The notes: generated by a model from the sequence alone, not told the origin. DNA of 64,000 nucleotides from Parvularculaceae bacterium (GCA_021776475.1 JAJFFV010000006.1:186001-250000), one strand, 5' to 3'; positions 7,742 through 17,407 are shown, numbered from the stretch's first letter. Numbers and translations are program-made.

Positions 7742-9971
7742 TTGGACAAGACGGGCCTTTGTTTCCGTAGGTGTTCTCGCGGGTGGCGGAATTCTCGTCG
7801 GGGTCGCCATGCGCCCCGGCAACCGCGCGGATAACTTAGCCGAATTGGTGGCTGGGGAAAATGAAACGCTTGTTCACGCCTTCGTCAAAATTGATCAGGA
7901 CAATATCGTAACAGCTGTGGTTCCTCACGCGGAGATGGGCCAAGGTGCACAGACGGCGCTGGCACAGATGTTGGCGGAGGAGCTCGATGCAGATTGGGAC
8001 CGCGTGCGCGTTGAGGAAGCGCCACCTGTGGCCGGATACGCTCATTACACGGTGGGTCGTGGATATCTGTTCAAGGATCTAAATCTCCCGGATATAGTGG
8101 TGCCGAGTTTCGAAGGTGTGATGATGCGCCTCTCCAATTCACTGGACCTGCAAGTAACAGGCGGTAGCATGAGCGTCCGTGTGACCGGCACGTACGGAAT
8201 GCGCGTTGCCGGCGCAGCCACGCGTGACATGCTCAAACGTGCAGCTGCAAAAGCCTGGCAGGTTCCAGTCGACGAGATCACGACTGAAAAAAGCATGCTC
8301 ATTCACGGCGCAACCTCACGCGCCGAACCCTATGCGGTGTTTGCAGCCGCAGCAGCCGGGATGACACCTTCCTATTCCCCAAAGCTGAAGCAGCTGGAAG
8401 AGTACAAGATTATAGGCCAGCCGGTACCCCGTTTTGACATCCCGGCGAAAGTGGATGGCACGGCGAAATTCGCTTTGGATGTGCGCTTGCCGGGCATGGT
8501 TTATGCGACAGTGAAGCGGTCTCCCGTATTCGGCGGCCGGATTGCATCAATTGACGATACTGCTGCGCGCGCGGTCGAGGGCGTACTCGGTGTCGTCGTA
8601 ATTTCAGCCAGCGAGTCAGACACTTTCATCGGAGCCTTCGCGGTCGGCGAAGCTGTCGCCGTGGTGGCGGAGGGCTATTGGGCGGCCCAGCGAGGACTAC
8701 GCGCGCTCGAGATCGAATGGGATGGTGGTGGTAACGAAACAGTTTCGAGTAATTCTATCTTTGCTCAGTTCGAGCAGGATATTTCAGCCGCGAAAGACCG
8801 TAAGATTGATTTGGAGCAGGGCGACTTTGAAGCCGTTTTTGCATCCTCCCAAAAAGTAATCAATGCGGATTATCGTGTGCCCCATTTAGCGCACACCTGT
8901 ATGGAGCCTCTGAACGCCACCGCCGAATTCCGCGATGGGCATTGTGAAATCTGGATTGGTTGCCAAAATCCACTTGGATTCAGACGAGCGGTAGCGGATG
9001 CACTTGGTATCCGTGCGGATAATGTGACGTTACACAACATGCTCATGGGTGGTGGCTTTGGCCGCAAATCCCGGGCCGACTGGGCGATTCAAGTGGTACA
9101 TTTAGCAAAGACAGTGGGGCGACCCGTACAGTTGATCTGGTCGCGCGAAGAGGACATTCGCCAGGATTTTTACCGGCCTGCTATTCTTAGTCGTTTTCGT
9201 GCGGCAATTGATGAAAGCGGTGAACTGGAAGCCTGGCAAAACACCTACGTAAATAAACTCGAGCCCACAGAAGCGCCGTTGATTCCTTATGATGTTGCCG
9301 CCAAGGACATCGGCCATATTGACAGCCCGATCCACGTGCCGTGGGGCGCCTGGCGAAGCGTCGATCATTCACAGCATTGTTTCTTCACGGAATCATTCAT
9401 TGATGAAGTCGCAGTGGCTGCCGGCAGAGACCCTCTTGAGTACCGCGCATCGCTGCTCAAAGACCATCCCCGTCACCTCGCCGTGCTGCAAAAAGCCGCC
9501 AGGGAAGCAGAATGGGGACAACCGCTTGCACAAGGCCGCGGTCGTGGCATTGCGCTTCAAGAATCCTTTGGATCGATTGTGGCGGAAGTCGTAGAAGTGA
9601 CCGTTGTCGACGGGCAGGCGTCAGTCGACCGTGTCGTAGCAGTCATCGATCCAGGCTTTGCCGTAGCGCCGGACGGTGTTACCGCCCAGATTGAATCTGG
9701 GATTGTGTATGGGCTGACTGCAGCCCTTTATGGCGAAATTACAATCGAAAATGGTTCTGTCGTCCAAAGCAATTTTCACGACTATGAGGCGCTTCGAATG
9801 GCTCAGACACCGCAAATCGAAACATTCATCATCAATAGCGGTCACGCTGCCGGGGGGGCGGGCGAGCCGGGAACGCCACCGGCGGCACCTGCTCTCGCCA
9901 ATGCAATATTTGATGCAACCGGGCAGCGACTTCGCGAGCTGCCGTTTAGCAAACACCTTCAATTTATTTAG
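7734..9971 (+). CDS. Molybdopterin-binding catalytic subunit of molybdenum hydroxylase (IorB type)
   Basis: The start is ATG 7734, inside the end of the iron-sulfur gene; a longer frame upstream is only the other frame of that gene. The 745-residue protein opens with a twin-arginine leader ([20 protein letters not shown]), so it is exported folded, probably carrying its IorA partner. Moco-domain motifs follow: '[21 protein letters not shown]', '[23 protein letters not shown]', '[19 protein letters not shown]' (GGGFGRK binds the cofactor), 'VPWGAWRSV', and near the end '[21 protein letters not shown]', which holds the catalytic Glu. Family substrates are aldehydes, N-heterocycles or similar; which one applies here cannot be read. 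XdhC and MocA genes for its special cofactor are in the same operon. Confidence 0.92.
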   Translation: MSNWTRRAFVSVGVLAGGGILVGVAMRPGNRADNLAELVAGENETLVHAFVKIDQDNIVTAVVPHAEMGQGAQTALAQMLAEELDADWDRVRVEEAPPVAGYAHYTVGRGYLFKDLNLPDIVVPSFEGVMMRLSNSLDLQVTGGSMSVRVTGTYGMRVAGAATRDMLKRAAAKAWQVPVDEITTEKSMLIHGATSRAEPYAVFAAAAAGMTPSYSPKLKQLEEYKIIGQPVPRFDIPAKVDGTAKFALDVRLPGMVYATVKRSPVFGGRIASIDDTAARAVEGVLGVVVISASESDTFIGAFAVGEAVAVVAEGYWAAQRGLRALEIEWDGGGNETVSSNSIFAQFEQDISAAKDRKIDLEQGDFEAVFASSQKVINADYRVPHLAHTCMEPLNATAEFRDGHCEIWIGCQNPLGFRRAVADALGIRADNVTLHNMLMGGGFGRKSRADWAIQVVHLAKTVGRPVQLIWSREEDIRQDFYRPAILSRFRAAIDESGELEAWQNTYVNKLEPTEAPLIPYDVAAKDIGHIDSPIHVPWGAWRSVDHSQHCFFTESFIDEVAVAAGRDPLEYRASLLKDHPRHLAVLQKAAREAEWGQPLAQGRGRGIALQESFGSIVAEVVEVTVVDGQASVDRVVAVIDPGFAVAPDGVTAQIESGIVYGLTAALYGEITIENGSVVQSNFHDYEALRMAQTPQIETFIINSGHAAGGAGEPGTPPAAPALANAIFDATGQRLRELPFSKHLQFI

Positions 9972-9981
9972 AGAGTTTCAA

Positions 9982-10602
9982 ATGAAATTGCACACCATCA
10001 TTACTGCTTTTCTGACCCTCGCATTGACTGCTGCTAGCCTCGCTAAAGCTCCTAGCGACGTAGATGCGACATCTTCTTCAGCCAGCGAAGCGGAAGCGCT
10101 GGCGGCCTGGCAGAAAGTATATGAAGTGTTCTCCCATCCGCGCTGTGCAAACTGTCACGTCCCGGAGGATAACATACCGCGCTGGTCAGGCCCGAGTTAC
10201 GGCTTGACGCAAGGTGAATGGCTAAATCACGGGATCAACATCACCGGCGGAGAAAGCCGCATCGGCGCAGAATCCATTCCCTGTATGGCTTGCCATCAGA
10301 GCACAAATGCAGAATTGCCTCACGCACCGCCTGGTGCACCGACATGGCGGTTGGCACCGGTCGAAATGGTGTGGTGGAAAAAGTCCTCACAAGAGATCTG
10401 TCAGCAGATCAAAGATCCGAAGCGCAATGGCGGACGGTCTCTTCAGGAAGTTGCCGACCATATTGGCCATGATGCACTTGTTCAGTGGGGCTGGGCGCCA
10501 GGACCAGGCCGCGAGCCAGCGCCATATTCATCAGAGGAAGTTGTAAATTTTCTTGAAAGCTGGCGTGTTGCCGGCGCACCATGCCCCGCCCCGACTGAGT
10601 GA
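9982..10602 (+). CDS. Exported dihaem cytochrome c-like protein of the molybdenum hydroxylase operon
   Basis: The start is ATG 9982 after the hydroxylase stop; the 206-residue product has a signal peptide (KLHTIITAFLTLALTAASLA). Two haem-binding CxxCH motifs are visible: RCANCH at residues 54-59 and CMACH at 101-105, with methionines nearby as possible axial ligands. The most likely role is accepting electrons from the Tat-exported hydroxylase and passing them to the respiratory chain. The gap to the previous gene is 10 bp. I do not recognise a named subfamily. Confidence 0.82.
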   Translation: MKLHTIITAFLTLALTAASLAKAPSDVDATSSSASEAEALAAWQKVYEVFSHPRCANCHVPEDNIPRWSGPSYGLTQGEWLNHGINITGGESRIGAESIPCMACHQSTNAELPHAPPGAPTWRLAPVEMVWWKKSSQEICQQIKDPKRNGGRSLQEVADHIGHDALVQWGWAPGPGREPAPYSSEEVVNFLESWRVAGAPCPAPTE

Positions 10603-10612
10603 GTGTCAATCG

Positions 10613-11557
10613 ATGTCGGAAATTGGCAATTCCTTTGTGAGTTATGACAATGCTCACGATCCGTCCGGCGTGAACGTTCTTGCGTTTGCACTGAAAGAGC
10701 GCTCTGCCGGCGATGATGTTGCGATTGCAACTCTTTCTGCGATCCACGGTTCATCACCGCGCCGCCTTGGTGCGCAAATGGCAGTCACGAGTGATGGCAG
10801 GTTTATTGGCTCAATTTCATCCGGCTGTCTTGAGCGCGCGATAGTTGAAGAAGCACAGGCCGCACTCAAAAGAGGCAACGGCAGCACCGTTCGCTATGGT
10901 GCGGGATCCAGGTATCTTGACATTACCCTGCCTTGTGGATCAGGAATGGATATCATGTACTCAACGGGTATACCCATCTTGGTGCTTGAGGAAGCGCTTT
11001 TAGCAGTACAATCTCGCCAACCCTTCGCGCTTTCGATTTCGGAAAATGACGTCAAATTCCAGGACACTGATGTTCACGATGATGACGTATTGATCCGTCC
11101 CTACCAACCGCCATTGCAGATCGCGGTTGCGGGTGTTGGCGTGGAATTGATCCTATTTACCAGAATGGCTATTGCCGCCGGTTACTGCATTTACGCATTA
11201 TCGCCTGATGAAAAAACACTTGAACAGTGCTCTGGAAAAACGGTTTTGTTGAAATCAACGGCTCTGGTTCCCGACCTTGGCTTTGATCAATGGACGGCTT
11301 TTGTCTCGCTGTTTCACGATCGTGAATGGGAGTTAGCGTTGCTGCAGGAAGCCCTGAAGAGTTCATCTTTTTATCTGGGCGCGGTCGGCAGCAAAAAAAC
11401 AAGTGCCGAGCGGCTGTTCGCATGCCGAAATGCCGGTATAGATGATGCCGCTTTGGCAAAATTGAAGGGGCCGATAGGACTTGTTCCCGCGACACGTGAC
11501 CCGTCCGCGCTCGCTGTTTCAGTTCTGGCGGAAATTGTTGCGGCATGGCCGCACTAG
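10613..11557 (+). CDS. xdhC: XdhC/CoxI-family molybdenum cofactor maturation protein
   Basis: The 314-residue protein (ATG 10613; an in-frame open stretch before it overlaps the cytochrome gene) begins with the XdhC_CoxI domain: 'VAIATLSAIHGSSPRRLGAQMAVTSDGRFIGSISSGCLE' is the family hallmark. The second half is the Rossmann-type XdhC_C domain ('LQIAVAGVGVELILFTRMA', 'YLGAVGSKKTSAER', 'GPIGLVPATRDPSALAVSVLAEI'). XdhC binds Moco, promotes its sulfuration and hands it to xanthine-oxidase-type enzymes; the client here is surely the hydroxylase two genes upstream. It overlaps mocA by 13 bp. Confidence 0.92.
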   Translation: MSEIGNSFVSYDNAHDPSGVNVLAFALKERSAGDDVAIATLSAIHGSSPRRLGAQMAVTSDGRFIGSISSGCLERAIVEEAQAALKRGNGSTVRYGAGSRYLDITLPCGSGMDIMYSTGIPILVLEEALLAVQSRQPFALSISENDVKFQDTDVHDDDVLIRPYQPPLQIAVAGVGVELILFTRMAIAAGYCIYALSPDEKTLEQCSGKTVLLKSTALVPDLGFDQWTAFVSLFHDREWELALLQEALKSSSFYLGAVGSKKTSAERLFACRNAGIDDAALAKLKGPIGLVPATRDPSALAVSVLAEIVAAWPH

Positions 11558-12144
11558 ACCGCAACATTCGACCGGATACGACGGCGGCTATCTTATTGGC
11601 TGCTGGGTCTTCTAGGCGATTTGGATCGGACAAACTGAGCGCCAATATTGACGGTCAGACAGTCCTTGAAAAGAGCGCCGCAGTTCTCCAAAGTACGGAC
11701 TGTTTTACGTACGCTGGTATCGTTTCTGCGGGGCGGAACAACCATGCTGAAATCATGATGCGTAACGGCGCGATACCTCTGGAAAATAAAAAAGCAGCAT
11801 CCGGTATCAGCACATCAATTGGGCTCGGCATAACCTGGGCAAAAGCGCAAGGCGCTCGTGCTGTTCTCATTACTCTTGGTGACATGCCGTATTTGCCCAT
11901 CGGCCATTTTCAAGACCTCTTTCTTTTGGCGAATAACGAATTGGAAGTCGCATTCACCAAATGCGAGGAGAGGCGCATGCCACCCGTAATCTTCGGGAGC
12001 AGGTGGTTCGGTGACCTGTTGTCTCGGGTCGGTGACAGCGGCGCCAGATCCTTGCTGAGAGATCTACCCGAAAAAGTCGGTCTTGAAGCGGACCCTCGAA
12101 TACTCGCAGATATCGATGTGCCCGCAGACATCAATACAACATAG
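11545..12144 (+). CDS. mocA: MocA-like molybdenum cofactor cytidylyltransferase
   Basis: The 199-residue protein starts at ATG 11545 inside the end of xdhC. It has the nucleotidyltransferase P-loop 'AAILLAAGSSRRFGSDKL' (residues 14-31) and the metal-binding 'LITLGDMPYL'. This is the MobA-like/MocA family that adds CMP to molybdopterin to give the cytosine dinucleotide form used by aldehyde-oxidase-type enzymes. With XdhC it completes a dedicated maturation set for the hydroxylase. Last gene of the operon. Confidence 0.88.
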   Translation: MAALDRNIRPDTTAAILLAAGSSRRFGSDKLSANIDGQTVLEKSAAVLQSTDCFTYAGIVSAGRNNHAEIMMRNGAIPLENKKAASGISTSIGLGITWAKAQGARAVLITLGDMPYLPIGHFQDLFLLANNELEVAFTKCEERRMPPVIFGSRWFGDLLSRVGDSGARSLLRDLPEKVGLEADPRILADIDVPADINTT

Positions 12145-12626
12145 ACCAATCTATTTACTGGTCACTGCTGATCATGGAGAATTTGAAGAAGAACACAGCA
12201 GCCTGCACAAGCCACACAGCTCAGTGCTAAACGGAGCAAATGTGAGACCCGGCCATGCATCTAAAAGCCCGTGAATCCGATTATCTGGGTGATTGGGCAT
12301 AGTTCTTCCGGTTTATTGACCCTGGATTGTGAATGCAGAAAGCCTTGAATTGTGATGATAAGGTTTAACGCAGAGCACATCATACCGATCTGTATACTGG
12401 CAAATGATGCAATTTTGCCACAAGACAAAAAACAAACATGGCTGAATCGTGTCAACAAAAAGGCACAAACATGAAAGCCCTCAGAAACAGTAATATTCAA
12501 GCAGACGGAAATTCCGAGAGGGTTGGTGCGTTGGGTTTTATACCTTGCATGGTCGGTTAGCCTTCGCTTAATTTACATCCTGTGGAGGGGCAGGATTTAC
12601 TGGAAGGCTATTTGTAAGGAGGCGAT
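12145..12626. other. Gene-poor stretch
   Basis: No convincing gene. GACCA...TGGTC at 12144-12165 could form a short hairpin behind mocA but lacks a T-run. A 29-codon frame at about 12471-12560 (MKALRNSNIQ...) has a weak ribosome site and a composition that does not persuade me. Confidence 0.35.
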
Positions 12627-12794
12627 ATGATTATCGCGTTTATAGCGTTCCTGTGCCTGGTTCTCGGCTATTCAATCGGCGACCTCATTCGAAAAAAAGG
12701 GGCGTGCAAGAATTGTCCTGCACGAGAAGCTCTGCAGTTTGAACCACCGTCTGAAGAAGATTTCTTCGAGTACAACTACAACAAGCTACGATAG
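12627..12794 (+). CDS. Small single-pass membrane protein
   Basis: The 55-residue frame follows a perfect Shine-Dalgarno (TAAGGAGG, five bases before the ATG). It encodes one N-terminal helix (IIAFIAFLCLVLGYSIGDLI), then a basic stretch RKKGACKNCPAR with a CxxC pair, and an acidic, aromatic tail (PPSEEDFFEYNYNK). The layout, with a membrane anchor and a cytosolic Cys pair, could bind metal or be redox active, but I recognise no family. It lies 78 bp before the next small gene and may share its transcript. Confidence 0.6.
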   Translation: MIIAFIAFLCLVLGYSIGDLIRKKGACKNCPAREALQFEPPSEEDFFEYNYNKLR

Positions 12795-12871
12795 GCTCAT
12801 GCAACCGTGCGAATGCCCTGTTAAACAAAAGGCCGGGGTCATTGCGATGGTAGGTCAGGGAGGAGTGCGTT

Positions 12872-13135
12872 ATGGCCACTGAAGAATTCCAGATCAATAC
12901 TTTGGCGGAGACAACGGCAATCAAAGTTGTATTAAAGCAGGTATTTGGCCTGCTTGCGAAGGCTTCCGATGACCCAGAAGAGTTTCTGGAAGCCCAGATA
13001 CGGGATGGAACGGAAAAAATTGAAACAATAAAGTGTCAGGGTCTTACTGAAGAACAGTACCATCTGGTAATAGAAACCGCCTTGAACCATTTTACCGGTC
13101 TAGTTTCGGTAGACTTGACTGACACGGACAAATAA
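12872..13135 (+). CDS. Small hypothetical protein, acidic and helical
   Basis: The 87-residue protein (ATEEFQINTLAETTAIKVV...) has a strong ribosome site (AGGGAGGAG) upstream of ATG 12872. It is rich in Glu, Ala and Leu, without signal peptide or membrane helix, and looks like an all-helical soluble protein; one cysteine lies in 'IKCQGLTEEQYHLV'. Unrecognised. Its neighbour upstream is the 55-residue membrane protein. Confidence 0.65.
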   Translation: MATEEFQINTLAETTAIKVVLKQVFGLLAKASDDPEEFLEAQIRDGTEKIETIKCQGLTEEQYHLVIETALNHFTGLVSVDLTDTDK

Positions 13136-13626
13136 AGCATCGCCGATCAATCTGTTGTTGCACTACGGATGATTGGTTTACCGGCAGGCCCTTTTCCCGA
13201 GCGCCTGTCGGTATTATTGGAAGGTCCTAGTTGTGTTGTATTGCGAGCGCCGCTAAACGCAACACCCATGCCTCGAGAATTGCGCACTTTACTGCAAAAA
13301 GCCCAACATTCTTCAGCTCTCCCATCCTGTCCCAAATCATACCCTGACATGCTGATTGTTAAAAAGAAGAGCGAGATTACCGCCTGCGACGGGCAAACGA
13401 AACGCGATCGACAGATGCCAGGATTGCATTTGCGCATATAAAACGAGGCAAAAGGACTTCGGTTCTTACATGCAGGATCAAGCTAATATTGGTGCAGGCA
13501 AGCTCGGGCGCTGCGTTGGTCACACTCATCCCGGCGCTCGTACGTCAATGTATTCACAAGTAGAGGGGTAGTTCGGTTGACGAAAGCCGTACGTTCGATG
13601 CATTCATTCCACGTCCAAACTGACGT
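13136..13626. other. Gene-free stretch downstream of the transhydrogenase-like gene
   Basis: Open frames of 90 codons (plus, 13169-13441) and 96 codons (minus, 13147-13437) cover the same bases; neither has a ribosome site, a recognisable motif or convincing composition. I see no tRNA, terminator or repeat. Confidence 0.3.
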
Positions 13627-15069
13627 TCAGCCGGTGCTCCGGCGCGCACGTGCACCCATCGCATCATAAGTCGCGTATTTGTAAAGCTCCCCAAGCGTCG
13701 GGTAGTTAAAACAGGCATTGATGAACAGATCGCTTGTTGCTTTGGAAAGCAATGCCAGCAAGCCAAGATGGCCAATCTCAGAGGCGATCTCACCAATCAT
13801 ATGCACACCGAGTAATACCATTGGTTTTTCAATATCCGGATCATATTCGTAAATGAGTTTTAGAAACCCATCATCGTCACCGATAATCATGCCCCTGGCG
13901 TTATGTTCGCAATGTGCATTGCCGGTGACATATTCTATGCCCTGTTCTTTACACTCGATCTCATTAAGGCCGGCGCCGAAACATTCGGGGATAGTGTAAA
14001 TGCCCATGGGCAGAATTGGGGCGACGTGGCTCTTGTACGGTGCCAGGTTAAACGCTTTTATCATTGCGTATCGGGCTTGCTCCATGGACGTGGATGCTAG
14101 TGCGGGCGCACCGATCACATCCCCCACCGCATATATCCCGGATACAGGTTTCCTTGTTTCCGGGTGTACCACCTGATAATTCTTGTCTGTTTCCAGTCGT
14201 GCAAATTTACCAGGCGTAATGCCAGCAGCGTCCAGATTCAGGGCGGCCGTATTGCTGTTCCTGCCGGTCGCAAGCATCAGGGCATCGCTGGTCAATTCCA
14301 AACCGCTCTCCATACTGATCTTGATGCCGTTTTTTAATGCCGTACAAGTGTTGAACATTTCTGGCATTTGCATGCGCACACCAATCCGTTCCATTGCGGG
14401 TTTCAGGGCATTAGAAATCGCGGGGTCGAGAAAGGGCAGTAGTGTTTCTACAGCATTGACAAGAGTTACATCCACGCCGAGCGCGGAAAAGGTGCAGGCA
14501 TACTCACACCCAATGACACCGCCGCCCAAAACCGTGAGGGTCTTGGGCATCCCTTGCATAGTCAACACAGTGTCTGAATCATAAATACGTGGATCGTCGG
14601 GAATACCGTCAGGTCGCCGCGGAGAAGAACCTGTAGCAATTAATATTACTTTGGCTTCAAGATAGACAGGTGCTTCGCCAGTGCGATCAACCCGGATCGT
14701 TCGGTTGTCGACAAAAGATCCCATCCCGCTGAAAATCTTGACATTGTGGCGCTCCATATTATTTAGAACACGGGTCTGTTCAGCGCCTTTTACAGTTTGC
14801 TCATGCCGCAAAAAATCTTTGACAGTTGCTTGACGGCGCAGCGACAGATCCACTCCATGTAACTTGCGCGCTTTAAGCCCGGAAAGTGCGACGGCCGTTT
14901 CTCGCAATGTCTTGCTTGGAACTGTCGTTCCTGCGGTTGCACCTCCAAGGCTGGGTTCGGGTTCAACCAGGCCAACAGATTTGCCAAAATATGCGGCCTG
15001 CGCAGCGCCCTTTTCGCCTGCGGCGCCCGATCCGAGTACCAGCAGATCAAAAGCCTCTTGGTTCATCAT
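13627..15069 (-). CDS. sthA: SthA-like soluble pyridine nucleotide transhydrogenase / FAD-dependent oxidoreductase
   Basis: I start at ATG 15069/15066 behind AGGGAAGAG, which puts the FAD motif 'FDLLVLGSGAAGEKGAAQAA' at the N terminus; a further 17 codons upstream are unlikely to be translated. The 480-residue chain has a second Rossmann motif ('LTVLGGGVIGCEYACTFSALGVDVTLV'), the FAD-closing 'GIYAVGDVIGAPALASTSMEQAR', and a dimerisation domain ending 'CFNYPTLGELYKYATYDAM'. 'DPRIYDSDTVLTM' and 'GIYTIPECF' closely match SthA. The segment that holds the redox disulfide in lipoamide dehydrogenases reads GGATAGTTVPSK here, with no cysteine, as expected for NAD(P)H transhydrogenation rather than disulfide reduction. 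It stands alone. Confidence 0.82.
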   Translation of the reverse strand: MMNQEAFDLLVLGSGAAGEKGAAQAAYFGKSVGLVEPEPSLGGATAGTTVPSKTLRETAVALSGLKARKLHGVDLSLRRQATVKDFLRHEQTVKGAEQTRVLNNMERHNVKIFSGMGSFVDNRTIRVDRTGEAPVYLEAKVILIATGSSPRRPDGIPDDPRIYDSDTVLTMQGMPKTLTVLGGGVIGCEYACTFSALGVDVTLVNAVETLLPFLDPAISNALKPAMERIGVRMQMPEMFNTCTALKNGIKISMESGLELTSDALMLATGRNSNTAALNLDAAGITPGKFARLETDKNYQVVHPETRKPVSGIYAVGDVIGAPALASTSMEQARYAMIKAFNLAPYKSHVAPILPMGIYTIPECFGAGLNEIECKEQGIEYVTGNAHCEHNARGMIIGDDDGFLKLIYEYDPDIEKPMVLLGVHMIGEIASEIGHLGLLALLSKATSDLFINACFNYPTLGELYKYATYDAMGARARRSTG

Positions 15070-15447
15070 TCTCTTCCCTGTTCCCGAACGGAGGATAATA
15101 TGCGTCGAGGTAGAACTCAAGCCTGGCCGCCGAAGCGAGGTCCTACATTATGATCGGTTCTTACATGAAGTGATTTTTTGAAGTTCCTAGCGGCGCAGGT
15201 TTTCGAACATCTATCCGGCGTCAATCATCAAAATGGCGCACGGTCTCACAAAGAACAAGCACTCTCGATAGAAGCGTTTCATACTTTGATTGCAGAGGGC
15301 GCGCGCGTTGCTCGGCAAGAGGCTGCAATTGTCGAAAAAAAGAGCGGATATTTGGTAACTGTACCAGCGCATATTCCTGCCAAGGGCGACGATCGTCAAT
15401 CATTGAAATTTACTTGAAAAAAAACCAAGGTCGGATCCTGGACGATT
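15070..15447. other. Region without a supported gene
   Basis: A 79-codon plus frame (15178-15417, TTG start) has helical composition (ALSIEAFHTLIAEGARVARQEAAIVEKK) but no ribosome site. It might be a small protein; I leave it uncalled. The region should contain the promoter of the transhydrogenase-like gene. Confidence 0.3.
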
Positions 15448-15717
15448 TTGATTTCAGTTCTGATCGGCGCTGCCCCTCTGATAAGTTCTCATATCGCTAC
15501 TCAGATTGCTGAGAGTGCTGGATGTGACACGCCGGTTACAATGCAAGAGTTCAATGCAGGATGGCGGACCTTCATTACGGTACAGATCGGGTTAGCCGGA
15601 GCTATTGTTGGACTCTTCCTACTGCTGCCAGTGAAAGAGCCGTCTCACAGCTGGAACGAAACACGGATCGTATATTGCGGAATAATTCTCAATACAATCG
15701 AGCAGTTAGTATACTGA
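15448..15717 (+). CDS. Possible small two-helix membrane protein
   Basis: The 89-residue frame has two hydrophobic helices (ISVLIGAAPLISSHIATQIA and TVQIGLAGAIVGLFLLLPV) around a short loop with a single Cys (ESAGCDTPV). This pattern, helix-PLIS-IA-GC-loop-helix, occurs in many unnamed small inner-membrane proteins. The only start is TTG and no strong ribosome site precedes it, so it may be a stump of a longer gene. Confidence 0.35.
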   Translation: MISVLIGAAPLISSHIATQIAESAGCDTPVTMQEFNAGWRTFITVQIGLAGAIVGLFLLLPVKEPSHSWNETRIVYCGIILNTIEQLVY

Positions 15718-15904
15718 GTGTAAATCGGGAAACGGTTGCGTAATAACGCGCTCACATTCGCGCCATAATATGGGGGCCTGCGTCGGACATCCGATCAAAA
15801 TTGATTAAACTCGCGATTGTGGCTCTCCTGAGAGCTTTTTGCGGGTGTATGGGGTGATTGCGTTGCGCAATCTACTTTGTAGAGATCGACAAACGAGTTG
15901 GCGT

Positions 15905-15926
15905 GGGCGTCAAGGTCTTTTTGCTG
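15905..15926 (+). repeat. Copy A of a dispersed intergenic motif (GTCaGGGTCTTTTTGCTG)
   Basis: GGGCGTCAAGGTCTTTTTGC TG matches similar intergenic copies at 23951-23964, 26545-26567 and 28539-28561. It lies in the gap before the DUF1428 gene. This copy differs by one base in the core. Confidence 0.45.
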
Positions 15927-15983
15927 AATGTTTGGTGTTTAGGAATATCCCGGTTGATCGTTCCTCTAAGTATCTCCAGCGAA

Positions 15984-16337
15984 TTATAACTCCACTAGTG
16001 GCAAAAATCCGCCATAAATCATCCGTTTTCCATCGAATGGCATCGGTTGATCTGTTGGATCCATTCGCGGATCCTTCATCATTTTTTCCATGGCTGTATC
16101 GCGAGTCGATTTGTCGGGCCATTCGATCCAGGAGAAAACAACAGACTCATCCTTCTTTGCATCGACGGCTTTTTTAAAGTCTGTAACACTACCGTCGGGA
16201 ATATCGTCTCCCCAACATTCGACAATACGAAGCGCGCCGTACTCTTTAAATATAACATCGACCAATTGCGCATGATCTATGAACTTTTGCTTATTCACGG
16301 TTGGCACCGCTATGACGAATCCATCAATATAGACCAT
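15984..16337 (-). CDS. DUF1428 family protein (YbaA-like)
   Basis: The 117-residue cytosolic protein starts 'YIDGFVIAVPTVNKQKFIDH', contains 'GALRIVECWGDDIPDG' and 'VVFSWIEWPDKSTRD', and ends 'PFDGKRMIYGGFLPLVEL'. This is the full-length pattern of DUF1428 (YbaA), a ferredoxin-like fold related to dimeric alpha-beta barrel proteins. The catalytic role is unknown. The ATG at 16337 has GAGGAGTTTTAT upstream on the minus strand. Monocistronic. Confidence 0.88.
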   Translation of the reverse strand: MVYIDGFVIAVPTVNKQKFIDHAQLVDVIFKEYGALRIVECWGDDIPDGSVTDFKKAVDAKKDESVVFSWIEWPDKSTRDTAMEKMMKDPRMDPTDQPMPFDGKRMIYGGFLPLVEL

Positions 16338-16550
16338 ATAAAACTCCTCGGGTTCCCGCCTCCGTCTTATAACATTAAATTAAGGTCGAACGCGAGGGGT
16401 CCGACTAAAGCACCAGGCAAAAATTCGTTAAGAGACGATGTTCAAAAATTATTGTTCGATTATTGTTGATCTAACACTGGAATTGCTTATTCGGCATTTT
16501 TAAATGCTAGTCGAACCAGTCATTGGAGACTTGGATCGGAAACATCGCGA

Positions 16551-16841
16551 TCAGTTGCCCTTGGTCAGAGGGATGATCTCAACGTCGACGAGCGCGTTGC
16601 CGCTCGCTGGATCGAGCCAAATTTTTTCGTACGCTTTGCGAACAATTGCCTCTCCGACTTGCAGCTCATATGTTTTACCGTCGCATAGGACCTTGACTTC
16701 ATTTGCTCGACTGCCCTCAGGTGGCTGATCAAACAGAAACTTCACCGAAAAGATGATCCCGCTTCCTTTCTTAGATTCAAACAGCAGCCAACGCCGGTCT
16801 ACGAACAGGCTTTTCAATTCGAGTTTTGCATCACCGCTCAT
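16551..16841 (-). CDS. Small hypothetical protein
   Basis: The 96-residue protein (SGDAKLELKSLFVDRRWLLFE...) has alternating hydrophobic strands, basic and acidic residues, and no signal or membrane helix; it looks like a small beta-rich soluble protein. I do not recognise the family. It is in the same direction as the DUF1428 gene, about 210 bp upstream, but the gap is too long to argue for an operon. Confidence 0.6.
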   Translation of the reverse strand: MSGDAKLELKSLFVDRRWLLFESKKGSGIIFSVKFLFDQPPEGSRANEVKVLCDGKTYELQVGEAIVRKAYEKIWLDPASGNALVDVEIIPLTKGN

Positions 16842-17062
16842 TTCTATGCCTCAACTTAAGAATCCCTTGCAAGCATAGCCCGTTTAGAACCGCAGCGGAA
16901 GATGCAATGCGTCGAAAAGGGCCGAGAAGCTACTTCTGTACCTTTCTATGCAGGGATCGGCTCCAAAACATTCCAGCGCATTAACTCCTGGCGCGCTGGC
17001 TCAATCTCTTCTCCCTACATCTATGCTTTTCTAATCGATACTGAATAGACAGAGGAGGGGCG

Positions 17063-17407
17063 GTGCGGTTGTTTTTTTTTAAGATCCAGCTCAACTTCAG
17101 CTCTGATCAACTATGTAAGAGGCCCATCGCAATTGCCTATTGTGGAAAAACTGCGGCGGGCTCCCAAATTGATACAGATTGCCCACTCGAACTTTTTGAG
17201 TCGCCTCCAGTCATAGTTTTTATTTCGCCCTAGAAAGATGGTGATATTTCGTCTGATTATATCTTTCAAAGACTTGGAGATTTGAACCTAGAATATATCA
17301 CTTGTGGGCGCATTGCTAGAATGCTCGCCGCTATTGGTTTTCCTCAAAATTCGAACGCCCATAATTCGCGTCGCTCGTCGACAGAAATATCGACAAGCTT
17401 ATTGTAA
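17063..17407 (+). pseudogene. Small ORF interrupted by one in-frame TAG
   Basis: GTG 17063 sits five bases behind AGAGGAGGGG. The frame runs 56 codons, meets TAG at 17231-17233, then continues in the same frame without another stop to TAA at 17405-17407. Residues on both sides look coding ('KRPIAIAYCGKTAAGSQID', 'ELFESPPVIVFISP', then 'DYIFQRLGDLNLEYITCGRI'). The simplest reading is a decayed gene of about 114 codons. No family is recognised, and a genuine 56-residue product is possible. The rest of 16842-17661 shows nothing supportable. Confidence 0.4.

Noticed and set aside
13147-13441. Overlapping ORFs of 90 (plus) and 96 (minus) codons
   Set aside because: They cover the same bases, have no ribosome sites or recognisable motifs; one or both must be chance.
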